From UBA1738 sp964388835 (GTDB lineage: Bacteria; Bacillota; Clostridia; UBA1381), in NCBI GenBank assembly GCA_964388835.1, contig CAYMBZ010000056.1, forward strand, positions 1 to 8,740: a DNA stretch of 8,740 bases, in the 5' to 3' direction. Below are positions 1 through 5,971 of the stretch, one piece after another. The translations under genes were made by a program, and so were the position numbers. The notes under the pieces are model-generated. The model did no database searches. It had not been told where the DNA came from and saw nothing but the letters and a program-made list of their open reading frames with translations. How positions within the stretch are numbered: position 1 is the first letter of the stretch; each line of letters begins with the position of its first letter.

Positions 1-43
1 ATATATCTTATAAGAGATAATATAACTATGGAGGATAAAATTT

Positions 44-601
44 ATGATTACAGCCGGAGATTTTAGAAATGGCAGAACCTTCGAGTTTGAAGGTAATGTT
101 TTTCAGGTAGTTGAGTTTCAGCATGTAAAACCGGGAAAGGGTGCGGCGTTTGTAAGAACAAAGCTTAAAAACGTTATTACGGGCGGCGTTGTTGAAAGAA
201 CTTTCAGACCTGAAGAAAAGTTTGAGGAAGCACACATTGAAAAGAAGAATATGCAGTATTCTTACAATGACGGTGATTTGTACTATTTCATGGATCAGGA
301 AACTTTTGATTTGATTCCGATAGGAAAAGATCAGATAGGCGATTCCCTTAAATTTGTGAAAGAAGAAATGATTTGCATGATTTTGTCTTATAAGGGCAAT
401 GTTTTCGGTATTGAGCCGCCTACATTTGTTGAGCTTGCAATTACCGAGACAGAACCGGGATTTGCGGGAAATACTGCAACGGGTGCAACAAAGCCGGCAA
501 CTTTGGAAACAGGTGCTGTTATTCAGGTTCCGCTTTTTGTAAACGATACAGACATAATCAGAGTCGATACAAGAACAGGCGAATACATGGAGCGTGTTTA
601 A
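44..601 (+). CDS. efp: Elongation factor P
   Basis: EF-P binds stalled ribosomes between the P and E sites and stimulates peptide bond formation at polyproline stretches; it acts in the cytoplasm. The 185-residue length is standard. An N-terminal KOW-like domain carries the loop HVKPGKGAAF with the tip lysine at residue 32, the position modified post-translationally in many bacteria and equivalent to the modified Lys32 of Bacillus subtilis EF-P. Two OB domains follow, ending in the family signature around residues 150-184 (TLETGAVIQVPLF, then VDTRTGEYMERV). The ATG start is supported by GGAGG at 30-34, nine bases upstream. No EpmA/EpmB-type modification gene is in the window. A promoter probably lies at or beyond the left edge; the AT-rich first 25 bases could hold a -10 but the -35 is not visible. 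Identification is secure. Confidence 0.97.
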   Translation: MITAGDFRNGRTFEFEGNVFQVVEFQHVKPGKGAAFVRTKLKNVITGGVVERTFRPEEKFEEAHIEKKNMQYSYNDGDLYYFMDQETFDLIPIGKDQIGDSLKFVKEEMICMILSYKGNVFGIEPPTFVELAITETEPGFAGNTATGATKPATLETGAVIQVPLFVNDTDIIRVDTRTGEYMERV

Positions 602-602
602 T

Positions 603-626
603 CAGCGTTAAAAATTGCTGTTTTTT
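603..626 (+). terminator. Weak hairpin plus T6 run after efp
   Basis: CAGC at 603-606 can pair with GCTG at 617-620 (possibly one further G-U pair), followed immediately by six T at 621-626. The stem is only 4-5 bp with an AT-rich loop, so it is at best a partial terminator or attenuator. It begins two bases after the efp stop codon and ends just before the ribosome site of the next gene. Confidence 0.35.
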
Positions 627-644
627 GAAGAAAGGAATACAGTT

Positions 645-1103
645 ATGGAAAATATGGTATCAAAGGTTTCGTATCTTAAGGGTTTGTGCGACGGTCTTAA
701 TATAGATGCGGAAAAGCCCGAGGGTAAGCTGCTTGTAAAAATTATTGATGTCTTAAAGGACATGTCAGAAGCACTTGACGATGTTATAGATGCACATGAT
801 GAGCTTGAGGAAAAGGTTGACGAGATTGACAGCGATTTGGCTGACCTTGAGGAAATAGCTTATGAAGATGACGAGGACGACGAGGATGATTATGACGATT
901 TCGACGAATTCGATGATGAATTCGATGACGATATGGACTTTTTTGAAATAGAATGTCCGAACTGTCATGAAGATGTCATGATTGATTTCGACGCACTTGA
1001 TGAGGAAAAAGGTATTGTGTGCCCTAACTGTAATCAGGAAATCGAGCTTGAGTTTGAATGTGATTGTGACGATGATTGTTCATGCGGCTGTCATGATGAA
1101 TAA
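645..1103 (+). CDS. Acidic zinc-ribbon protein, CD1247 N-terminal-domain type
   Basis: A 152-residue protein of unknown function. Residues 1-70 (beginning MENMVSKVSYLKGLCDGL) are predicted helical or coiled-coil and resemble the clostridial family named after Clostridium difficile CD1247 (recognition from memory). Residues about 74-99 are an almost unbroken Asp/Glu tract. A zinc ribbon follows, with CPNC at 104-107 and CPNC at 126-129. The last 14 residues hold five more cysteines (139, 141, 145, 147, 149) and His150, a possible second metal site. The start is placed at ATG 645 because AAAGGA at 631-636 sits eight bases upstream; an in-frame TTG at 615 has no ribosome site and lies in the hairpin region. 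It lies 43 bp after efp, suggesting co-transcription. A role in RNA or protein binding is only inferred from the ribbon. The gene is certainly real; its function is open. Confidence 0.85.
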   Translation: MENMVSKVSYLKGLCDGLNIDAEKPEGKLLVKIIDVLKDMSEALDDVIDAHDELEEKVDEIDSDLADLEEIAYEDDEDDEDDYDDFDEFDDEFDDDMDFFEIECPNCHEDVMIDFDALDEEKGIVCPNCNQEIELEFECDCDDDCSCGCHDE

Positions 1104-1119
1104 TTACGCAATGTAACTA

Positions 1120-1163
1120 AAAGGGCTTTTTGTATCTTGCGGTACAGAAAGTCTCTTTTTATT
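1120..1163 (+). terminator. Hairpin terminator between the zinc-ribbon gene and hemW
   Basis: Bases 1120-1134 pair with 1143-1158 in a stem of about 15 bp with two G-U pairs and one bulged T, loop TCTTGCGG, then a T-rich tail at 1156-1164. The stem is rather AU-rich, so read-through is possible. The hemW ribosome site starts only a few bases downstream, leaving little room for a separate hemW promoter. It may therefore act as an attenuator inside one transcript. Confidence 0.55.
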
Positions 1164-1182
1164 TGTTGAAAAGGAGGACACT

Positions 1183-2289
1183 ATGCCGGGTCTTTATGTG
1201 CACATACCGTTTTGCCTCAGAAAATGCAAATACTGCGATTTTAATTCATTTGCGCTCTCAAAGGAAGATAAAGAAAAATATTTGTCCGCGCTTTTTGAGG
1301 AAATGGAGGAATATCGCGGAGAAAAATGCGACACCGTATTTTTGGGCGGCGGAACTCCGACGGCTCTTGATAGAAATGAGCTTAAAGAACTTATAGAAAA
1401 AATTCAAACTACATTTACATTATCCGAGGATTGTGAATTTACGGCGGAGGCTAATCCGAACAGCGCGGATTTTGAGAAGCTTGCGTTAATGCGCAAAATG
1501 GGTGTCAACCGTCTGTCAATAGGTGTGCAGAGCTTTAATGATTCCGAACTTGCGGCTTTGGGACGTCTGCACAGTGCGCGTGAGGCGGAGGAAACCGTTG
1601 CCGCGGCGAGAAAATGTGGATTTGAAAATATCAGTATTGATTTAATGTCGGCAATTCCCGGTCAAAATATGGAAAGCTTTAAAAGAAATCTGGACATCGC
1701 ACTTAAGCAGAATACGGAGCATATTTCATGTTACAGTCTGATTTTGGAGGAGGGAACGCCTCTTTATGCAGAGTATGAAAAAGGTGCACTGATACTTGTC
1801 GATGAGGATGAAGAACGCGAAATGTATGAGCTTGCGGTAAAAGAGCTTGAAAAGGCAGGATATATTCAATATGAAATTTCTAATTTTGCAAAACCGGGGT
1901 ACAAATCACGGCATAATATTAAGTATTGGCGGTGCGAGGATTACATCGGCGTGGGAATTTCGGCACATTCCTATGCGGACGGGGTGAGATATTCAAATAC
2001 CGGCATATTCAAGGACTATGTGAGCGGGAAATATAAACCGCGGGAAACAGAAGTGCTTTGCGAAAATGATAAAATATCGGAATTCATGTTTTTGGGACTA
2101 AGAATGACATGCGGAATTTCGAAAGAAGAGTTTTTTGAAAAATTCGGCAAAAATATATATGATGTTTACGGAAAACAATTATCAAAGTTCAAAAAAATGG
2201 GGATGATAGAAGAGGAAAACGAATGTATTCGGTTAAGTCATAGAGCGGTAAGCGTTTCAAATCAAATTATGTGCGAGTTTTTACTGTAA
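1183..2289 (+). CDS. hemW: Radical SAM heme chaperone HemW
   Basis: HemW binds heme through a radical-SAM-type protein and is thought to deliver it to acceptor proteins. Older annotations call it an oxygen-independent coproporphyrinogen oxidase-like protein. The 368-residue protein starts almost directly with the cluster motif CLRKCKYCDF: Cys11, Cys15 and Cys18 for the 4Fe-4S cluster, followed by Asp-Phe instead of the Gly-Cys of true HemN. It lacks the N-terminal extension of HemN. GGGTP at 55-59 is the SAM-binding glycine motif. GVQSFND at 114-120 and HNIKYW at 244-249 are typical of HemW; the HNxxYW stretch has been linked to heme binding. The C-terminal part (about 290-368) is the HemN-type C-terminal domain. 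AAGGAGG at 1171-1176 precedes ATG by a good distance. Its place next to hrcA matches the common Firmicute order hemW-hrcA-grpE-dnaK-dnaJ. No terminator is evident after it. Confidence 0.95.
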   Translation: MPGLYVHIPFCLRKCKYCDFNSFALSKEDKEKYLSALFEEMEEYRGEKCDTVFLGGGTPTALDRNELKELIEKIQTTFTLSEDCEFTAEANPNSADFEKLALMRKMGVNRLSIGVQSFNDSELAALGRLHSAREAEETVAAARKCGFENISIDLMSAIPGQNMESFKRNLDIALKQNTEHISCYSLILEEGTPLYAEYEKGALILVDEDEEREMYELAVKELEKAGYIQYEISNFAKPGYKSRHNIKYWRCEDYIGVGISAHSYADGVRYSNTGIFKDYVSGKYKPRETEVLCENDKISEFMFLGLRMTCGISKEEFFEKFGKNIYDVYGKQLSKFKKMGMIEEENECIRLSHRAVSVSNQIMCEFLL

Positions 2290-2333
2290 TTGTTAAAAAA
2301 CTTTTAAAATTTAAAAAATATTGCAAAAAAACC

Positions 2334-2362
2334 TTGACAAAACGTCTAAAGAGAGGTATTAT
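2334..2362 (+). promoter_or_regulatory. Sigma-A promoter of the hrcA-dnaK operon
   Basis: A perfect -35 TTGACA at 2334-2339 is separated by exactly 17 bases from TATTAT (one mismatch to TATAAT) at 2357-2362. Transcription should begin near 2369-2371, at the edge of the CIRCE operator. The 40 bases upstream (2291-2331) are almost pure A/T with several A-runs, which could act as an UP element. This is a vegetative promoter, so heat control comes from repressor binding rather than from an alternative sigma factor. Confidence 0.9.
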
Positions 2363-2370
2363 TTATATTG

Positions 2371-2397
2371 TTAGCACTCAATAGATTTGAGTGCTAA
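2371..2397 (+). promoter_or_regulatory. CIRCE operator (HrcA binding site)
   Basis: The inverted repeat TTAGCACTC (2371-2379), nine-base spacer (2380-2388), GAGTGCTAA (2389-2397) is an exact match to the CIRCE consensus. It sits just downstream of the -10, at or immediately after the predicted transcription start, so bound HrcA would block RNA polymerase. In the mRNA it would also form a 9-bp hairpin at the 5' end. It is the only CIRCE seen in the window. HrcA is encoded 29 bases downstream, giving autoregulation; folding of HrcA by GroEL is the usual heat sensor in this family. Confidence 0.97.
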
Positions 2398-2410
2398 CAG
2401 AAAAAAGAAA

Positions 2411-2418
2411 AGGGGAGG
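2411..2418 (+). promoter_or_regulatory. hrcA ribosome binding site choosing a TTG start
   Basis: AGGGGAGG lies eight bases before TTG at 2427 but only three bases before an out-of-frame ATG at 2422, which would give a 15-codon peptide. Spacing therefore favours the TTG, which yields the expected HrcA N-terminus. Confidence 0.7.
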
Positions 2419-2426
2419 CGGATGTC

Positions 2427-3476
2427 TTGGAGCTTAACGACAGAAAACAAAAAATTCTTCAAGCGATAATTGATGAGTATATCAATACCGCCGAGCCGGT
2501 GGGTTCGCGCTCAATTTCAAAAAAGAATGAGCTTGGACTTTCCAGTGCGACCATACGTAACGAAATGGCGGATTTGGAAGAAATGGGATACCTTATTCAG
2601 CCGCATACCTCTGCAGGCAGAATACCGTCCGACGTGGGGTACAGATTTTATGTAAACTCACTTATGCGGCGATATCAGATGAGCGTGGAAGCGGTTGAAA
2701 AACTTCAAGCCATTATGGCGGAAAAGGTCAATCAGCTGGAACTGATAATCAGAAAAGCAAGTCTTATCGCATCATCGCTTACGGAATATACTACTGTGGT
2801 GACTTCTCCGAAACTGAACAGTGCAAGGATAAAAAAGCTTGAGATAGTTAATATGGGTTTCGGTAACGCCATGGTTGTGATTATAACCAATACGGGAATA
2901 ATTAAAAATCAATCGGTTGCAATCAATATAGATGATATGCTTGCAATACGGATTACCGAAGTTTTAAACAGCCGAGTATCCGGGCTTACGGCAGATGAGC
3001 TGACTTTTGAAAAAATAAAGCAAATCGGCGATGAATTGCAGGAAAAAGTTGACGTGGAGCCGAGAGTGCTGATAAATATACTCAACTTTGTCTATGAGGC
3101 GATTGATTCTCTTGATCAGACGGAAGTATATGTAAACAATGCAAAATCCATACTGTCTTATCCGGAATTTTCAGATGTGGGAAAGGCGAGGGAAATGCTC
3201 ACTTTCCTTGAAAATAAGGATAATCTGGTTAAGCTGATAGGAGATGCAAAGGATGGCGTCGATATTAAAATCGGCGCGGAAAATGAGTTTGCGGAGCTTT
3301 CGAATTCAAGTTTGGTTACGGTAAATTATTCCATGGGCGACAAGGTGGTCGGTAGGATAGGTGTCATCGGGCCTAAGAGAATGGATTATGCAAAGGTAAT
3401 CGCAAGTCTTGATTGCATATCAAATCATGTGGATAAGATCCTAAATCAATTATATAATACAGAAGGTGAGGGGTAG
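2427..3476 (+). CDS. hrcA: Heat-inducible transcriptional repressor HrcA
   Basis: HrcA represses class I heat-shock operons by binding CIRCE. From the TTG start the product has 349 residues, the normal family length, and begins MELNDRKQKILQAIIDEYI, as HrcA proteins usually do. Residues about 5-65 form the winged helix-turn-helix (SSATIRNEMADLEEMGYL is the recognition region). The family signature HTSAGRIPSDVGYRFYV follows at about 60-76. The remaining part is the GAF-like dimerization domain, including LVTVNYSMGDKVVGRIGVIGP near the C-terminus. An in-frame GTG at 2391 would add 12 residues, but it lies inside the CIRCE repeat and has no ribosome site, so it is rejected. The gene is first in the operon, under the CIRCE just upstream, and its own stop is two bases before the grpE start. 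The rare TTG start would limit repressor synthesis. Confidence 0.95.
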   Translation: MELNDRKQKILQAIIDEYINTAEPVGSRSISKKNELGLSSATIRNEMADLEEMGYLIQPHTSAGRIPSDVGYRFYVNSLMRRYQMSVEAVEKLQAIMAEKVNQLELIIRKASLIASSLTEYTTVVTSPKLNSARIKKLEIVNMGFGNAMVVIITNTGIIKNQSVAINIDDMLAIRITEVLNSRVSGLTADELTFEKIKQIGDELQEKVDVEPRVLINILNFVYEAIDSLDQTEVYVNNAKSILSYPEFSDVGKAREMLTFLENKDNLVKLIGDAKDGVDIKIGAENEFAELSNSSLVTVNYSMGDKVVGRIGVIGPKRMDYAKVIASLDCISNHVDKILNQLYNTEGEG

Positions 3477-3478
3477 AA

Positions 3479-4021
3479 TTGGCAGAGGAAGAAAAGAAAG
3501 TTAATGCGGAGGAGGTCTCCGAAGAAAAAAAAGAAGCGCCTAAAAAGAAAGACGTAAAAGAGGAGCTCTCGGAAAAGATTACCAAAAAGGAAGAAGAGCT
3601 TAAGGCGAGTGAAGACAAATATCTGCGTCTTTACGCCGAATTTGATAACTATAAAAAGCGTACACAAAAGGAAAAAGATGCAAGATATTCGGATGCTGTA
3701 ATTGATACCGTTGCGGAGCTTTTGCCGGTTATGGACAATTTGGAAAGAGCACTTGCCGCTGAGGTGAGCTCGGAGGATGCCATGGCGTTAAAGGATGGCG
3801 TTGAAATGGTAAGAAAGCAGATGGCGGATTCGCTTGCAAAGCTTAAAGTGACCGACATAAAGGCTGTCGGCGAGGAGTTTGACCCAAATCTCCACAATGC
3901 GGTAATGCATATAGATGACGAAAATGTTGCTGAAAATACCGTAGTTGAGGAGTTCATGAAGGGATATATTTACAATGACGAAAGAGTGGTAAGATACTCT
4001 ATGGTCAAAGTTGCAAATTAA
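3479..4021 (+). CDS. grpE: Nucleotide exchange factor GrpE
   Basis: GrpE is the dimeric exchange factor that releases ADP from DnaK and resets the chaperone cycle. The 180-residue product has a highly charged Glu/Lys N-terminal region (1-45), a long coiled-coil helix (about 30-90, with YLRLYAEFDNYKKRTQKEK), a four-helix-bundle region, and the C-terminal beta-wing domain. That domain holds the signatures FDPNLHNAV at 134-142 and FMKGYIYNDERVVRYSMVKV at 159-178. The start is TTG at 3479, two bases after the hrcA stop, with the ribosome site GGTGAGGGG overlapping the hrcA end (about 3465-3473). Close packing suggests translational coupling with hrcA. No alternative ATG in the first 80 codons would keep the coiled coil intact, so TTG is well supported. 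Confidence 0.95.
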   Translation: MAEEEKKVNAEEVSEEKKEAPKKKDVKEELSEKITKKEEELKASEDKYLRLYAEFDNYKKRTQKEKDARYSDAVIDTVAELLPVMDNLERALAAEVSSEDAMALKDGVEMVRKQMADSLAKLKVTDIKAVGEEFDPNLHNAVMHIDDENVAENTVVEEFMKGYIYNDERVVRYSMVKVAN

Positions 4022-4051
4022 GTGTTTTAATCAGAAACGGAGGAATATAAA

Positions 4052-5905
4052 ATGGGAAAAATTATAGGTATTGACTTGGGAACTACAAATTCGTGCGTGG
4101 CGGTTATTGAGGGCGGAAACCCGACCGTTATTGCAAATTCAGAGGGTGCGAGAACAACGCCGTCGGTTGTGGCATTCCAAAAGGACGGCGAAAGAATAGT
4201 CGGTCAGGTTGCAAAGAGACAGGCGGTTACAAATGCCGACAGAACAATTATGTCCATAAAGAGAGAGATGGGTACCGCGTATACGGTAAAGGTTGATGAT
4301 AAGGCATACACACCCCAGGAAATTTCAGCAATGATTTTGACTAAACTTAAGCAGGATGCGGAGAGCTATTTGGGTGAGCAGGTGACACAGGCTGTTATCA
4401 CCGTTCCGGCATATTTTTCCGATTCACAGCGTCAGGCAACAAAGGATGCGGGTAAAATTGCGGGACTTGAGGTTTTGAGAATTATAAACGAGCCTACAGC
4501 GGCGGCGCTTGCTTACGGAATGAACGATTCCGATCAAAAGGTTATGGTATATGACTTGGGCGGAGGTACATTTGATGTATCTATCCTTGAAATCGGTGAC
4601 GGTGTATTTGAGGTTCTTTCAACCAACGGTGATACACGTCTCGGAGGAGATGACTTTGACCAGAGAATTATCGATTACCTTGTAGGGGAATTCAAAAAGG
4701 AAACAGGCGTTGATTTAACAAGCGATAAAATGGCAATGCAGAGACTTAAGGAAGCTGCGGAAAAATCCAAAATTGAGCTTTCAGGAATGACAACATCAAA
4801 TGTAAATCTGCCGTTTATCACAGCCGATGCAACAGGACCTAAGCATCTTGACATAACACTTACAAAAGCTAAATTTGATGAGCTGACAGCAGATTTGGTT
4901 CAAAAAACATTGGTTTGCATAAGAAACGCCATGAGCGATGCGGGTCTTTCAAAGGGCGAGGTTGACAAGGTTCTTTTGGTCGGTGGTTCTTCAAGAATTC
5001 CGGCTGTTCAAGAAGCTGTTAAGAATGAAATGGGTCAGGAACCCACAAAGGGCATAAACCCGGATGAATGTGTAGCACTCGGTGCGGCGGTTCAGGCAGG
5101 CGTGCTTGCGGGAGATGTAAAGGATTTGCTTTTGCTGGATGTTACACCGCTTTCACTCGGTATCGAAACCATGGGCGGTGTGTTCACCAGATTGATTGAC
5201 AGAAACACAACAATTCCTACAAAGAAATCGCAAATATTCTCAACCGCGGCAGACGGTCAGACCTCTGTTGAAGTACATGTACTGCAGGGCGAAAGAGATA
5301 TGGCTCAGTATAACAAGACTTTAGGACGTTTCAGCCTTACGGGCATTGCTCCGGCTCCGAGAGGTGTACCGCAGATTGAGGTTACTTTCGATATCGATGC
5401 AAACGGTATCGTTAAAGTTTCCGCAAAGGATATGGGCACAGGAAACGAGCAGAAGATTACAATTACAGCATCTTCAAATCTGTCCGAAGAGGATATCGAT
5501 AAGGCTGTTAAGGAAGCTGAAAAATATGCCGAAGAAGATAAGAAGAGAAAAGAAGAGGTTGAAACAAGAAATAATGCTGAAAGCATGGTATATCAGTGCG
5601 AAAAGACGCTGGGTGAGCTGGGAGACAAGGTTGATGCCGCGGATAAGGCTGATATAGAAGCCGCAATAAAGACGGTTAAGGATGCACTGGGCGGAAGCGA
5701 CAGCGAAACTATCAAGAAAGCATCTGAAGAGCTCCAGCAGAAGTTCTACAAGGTTTCTGAGAAGATGTATCAGCAGGCAAATCCGCAAGGTGCTCAGGGC
5801 GCGGGTTTTAATCCGAATGATGCACAGCAGAATACACAGGACGATCAAGGCGGCGATAATGTGTATGAGGCTGACTACAGAGAAGTTGATAATGACAATA
5901 AATAA
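4052..5905 (+). CDS. dnaK: Molecular chaperone DnaK (Hsp70)
   Basis: DnaK is the ATP-driven Hsp70 that binds exposed hydrophobic peptides. It is 617 residues, full length for Firmicutes. The nucleotide-binding domain (about 1-354) shows phosphate loop 1 DLGTTNS (8-14), phosphate loop 2 DLGGGTFD (168-175, with Thr173 at the autophosphorylation position) and the adenosine motif VLLVGGSSRIPAVQ (307-320). The linker DVKDLLLLD (355-363) precedes the beta-sandwich substrate domain (about 364-475), then a helical lid and a Gln/Asn/Asp-rich tail. Between residues about 50 and 90 the sequence lacks the roughly 23-residue insertion of Gram-negative DnaKs, a known marker of Gram-positive lineages. ATG at 4052 has CGGAGGA seven to eight bases upstream, the best ribosome site in the operon. 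It is 30 bp after grpE, under CIRCE/HrcA control. Nothing is missing. Confidence 0.98.
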   Translation: MGKIIGIDLGTTNSCVAVIEGGNPTVIANSEGARTTPSVVAFQKDGERIVGQVAKRQAVTNADRTIMSIKREMGTAYTVKVDDKAYTPQEISAMILTKLKQDAESYLGEQVTQAVITVPAYFSDSQRQATKDAGKIAGLEVLRIINEPTAAALAYGMNDSDQKVMVYDLGGGTFDVSILEIGDGVFEVLSTNGDTRLGGDDFDQRIIDYLVGEFKKETGVDLTSDKMAMQRLKEAAEKSKIELSGMTTSNVNLPFITADATGPKHLDITLTKAKFDELTADLVQKTLVCIRNAMSDAGLSKGEVDKVLLVGGSSRIPAVQEAVKNEMGQEPTKGINPDECVALGAAVQAGVLAGDVKDLLLLDVTPLSLGIETMGGVFTRLIDRNTTIPTKKSQIFSTAADGQTSVEVHVLQGERDMAQYNKTLGRFSLTGIAPAPRGVPQIEVTFDIDANGIVKVSAKDMGTGNEQKITITASSNLSEEDIDKAVKEAEKYAEEDKKRKEEVETRNNAESMVYQCEKTLGELGDKVDAADKADIEAAIKTVKDALGGSDSETIKKASEELQQKFYKVSEKMYQQANPQGAQGAGFNPNDAQQNTQDDQGGDNVYEADYREVDNDNK

Positions 5906-5908
5906 TTG

Positions 5909-5950
5909 TCGGGCAAGATAGGGCGGCGGAAACGTTCGCCCTTTTGCCGA
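5909..5950 (+). terminator. dnaK-dnaJ intercistronic hairpin (partial terminator or mRNA stabiliser)
   Basis: GGGCGGCG (5921-5928) pairs with CGTTCGCCC (5933-5941) around a GAAA loop, with one G-U pair and one bulged T. Beyond a small internal loop, TCGGGCAA (5909-5916) pairs with TTGCCGA (5944-5950) with one bulged G. Only four T follow the inner stem, so complete termination is unlikely. It starts three bases after the dnaK stop and ends ten bases before the dnaJ ribosome site. Partial termination, or protection of the dnaK 3' end, would give less dnaJ than dnaK. Confidence 0.6.
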
Positions 5951-5959
5951 TAAATTTAT

Positions 5960-5966
5960 GAGGTGA
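5960..5966 (+). promoter_or_regulatory. dnaJ ribosome binding site choosing the GTG start
   Basis: GAGGTGA ends five bases before GTG at 5972. An in-frame GTG at 5963 lies inside this ribosome site and has no such site of its own, so it cannot be the main start. Confidence 0.75.
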
Positions 5967-5971
5967 AAATT

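Noticed and set aside
615..644. TTG at 615 as the start of the zinc-ribbon gene
   Set aside because: No ribosome site upstream, and it overlaps the post-efp hairpin; ATG 645 has AAAGGA at good spacing.
864..945. Tandem DNA repeat in the acidic tract (GAATTCGATGA units at about 906-930)
   Set aside because: The similarity follows from repeated Asp/Glu/Phe codons; no longer periodic array is present.
1137..1165. TTGCGG-17-TATTTG as a hemW promoter
   Set aside because: Only 3 of 6 matches in each box, and it falls within the terminator stem.
1130..1396. 88-codon + strand frame overlapping the hemW start
   Set aside because: It shadows hemW in another frame and begins within the terminator hairpin.
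2391..2426. GTG at 2391 as the hrcA start (12 extra residues)
   Set aside because: It lies inside the right arm of CIRCE, has no ribosome site, and the extra residues do not resemble HrcA; TTG 2427 has a good site and the expected N-terminus.
5963..5971. GTG at 5963 as the dnaJ start
   Set aside because: It is part of the ribosome binding site used by GTG 5972.
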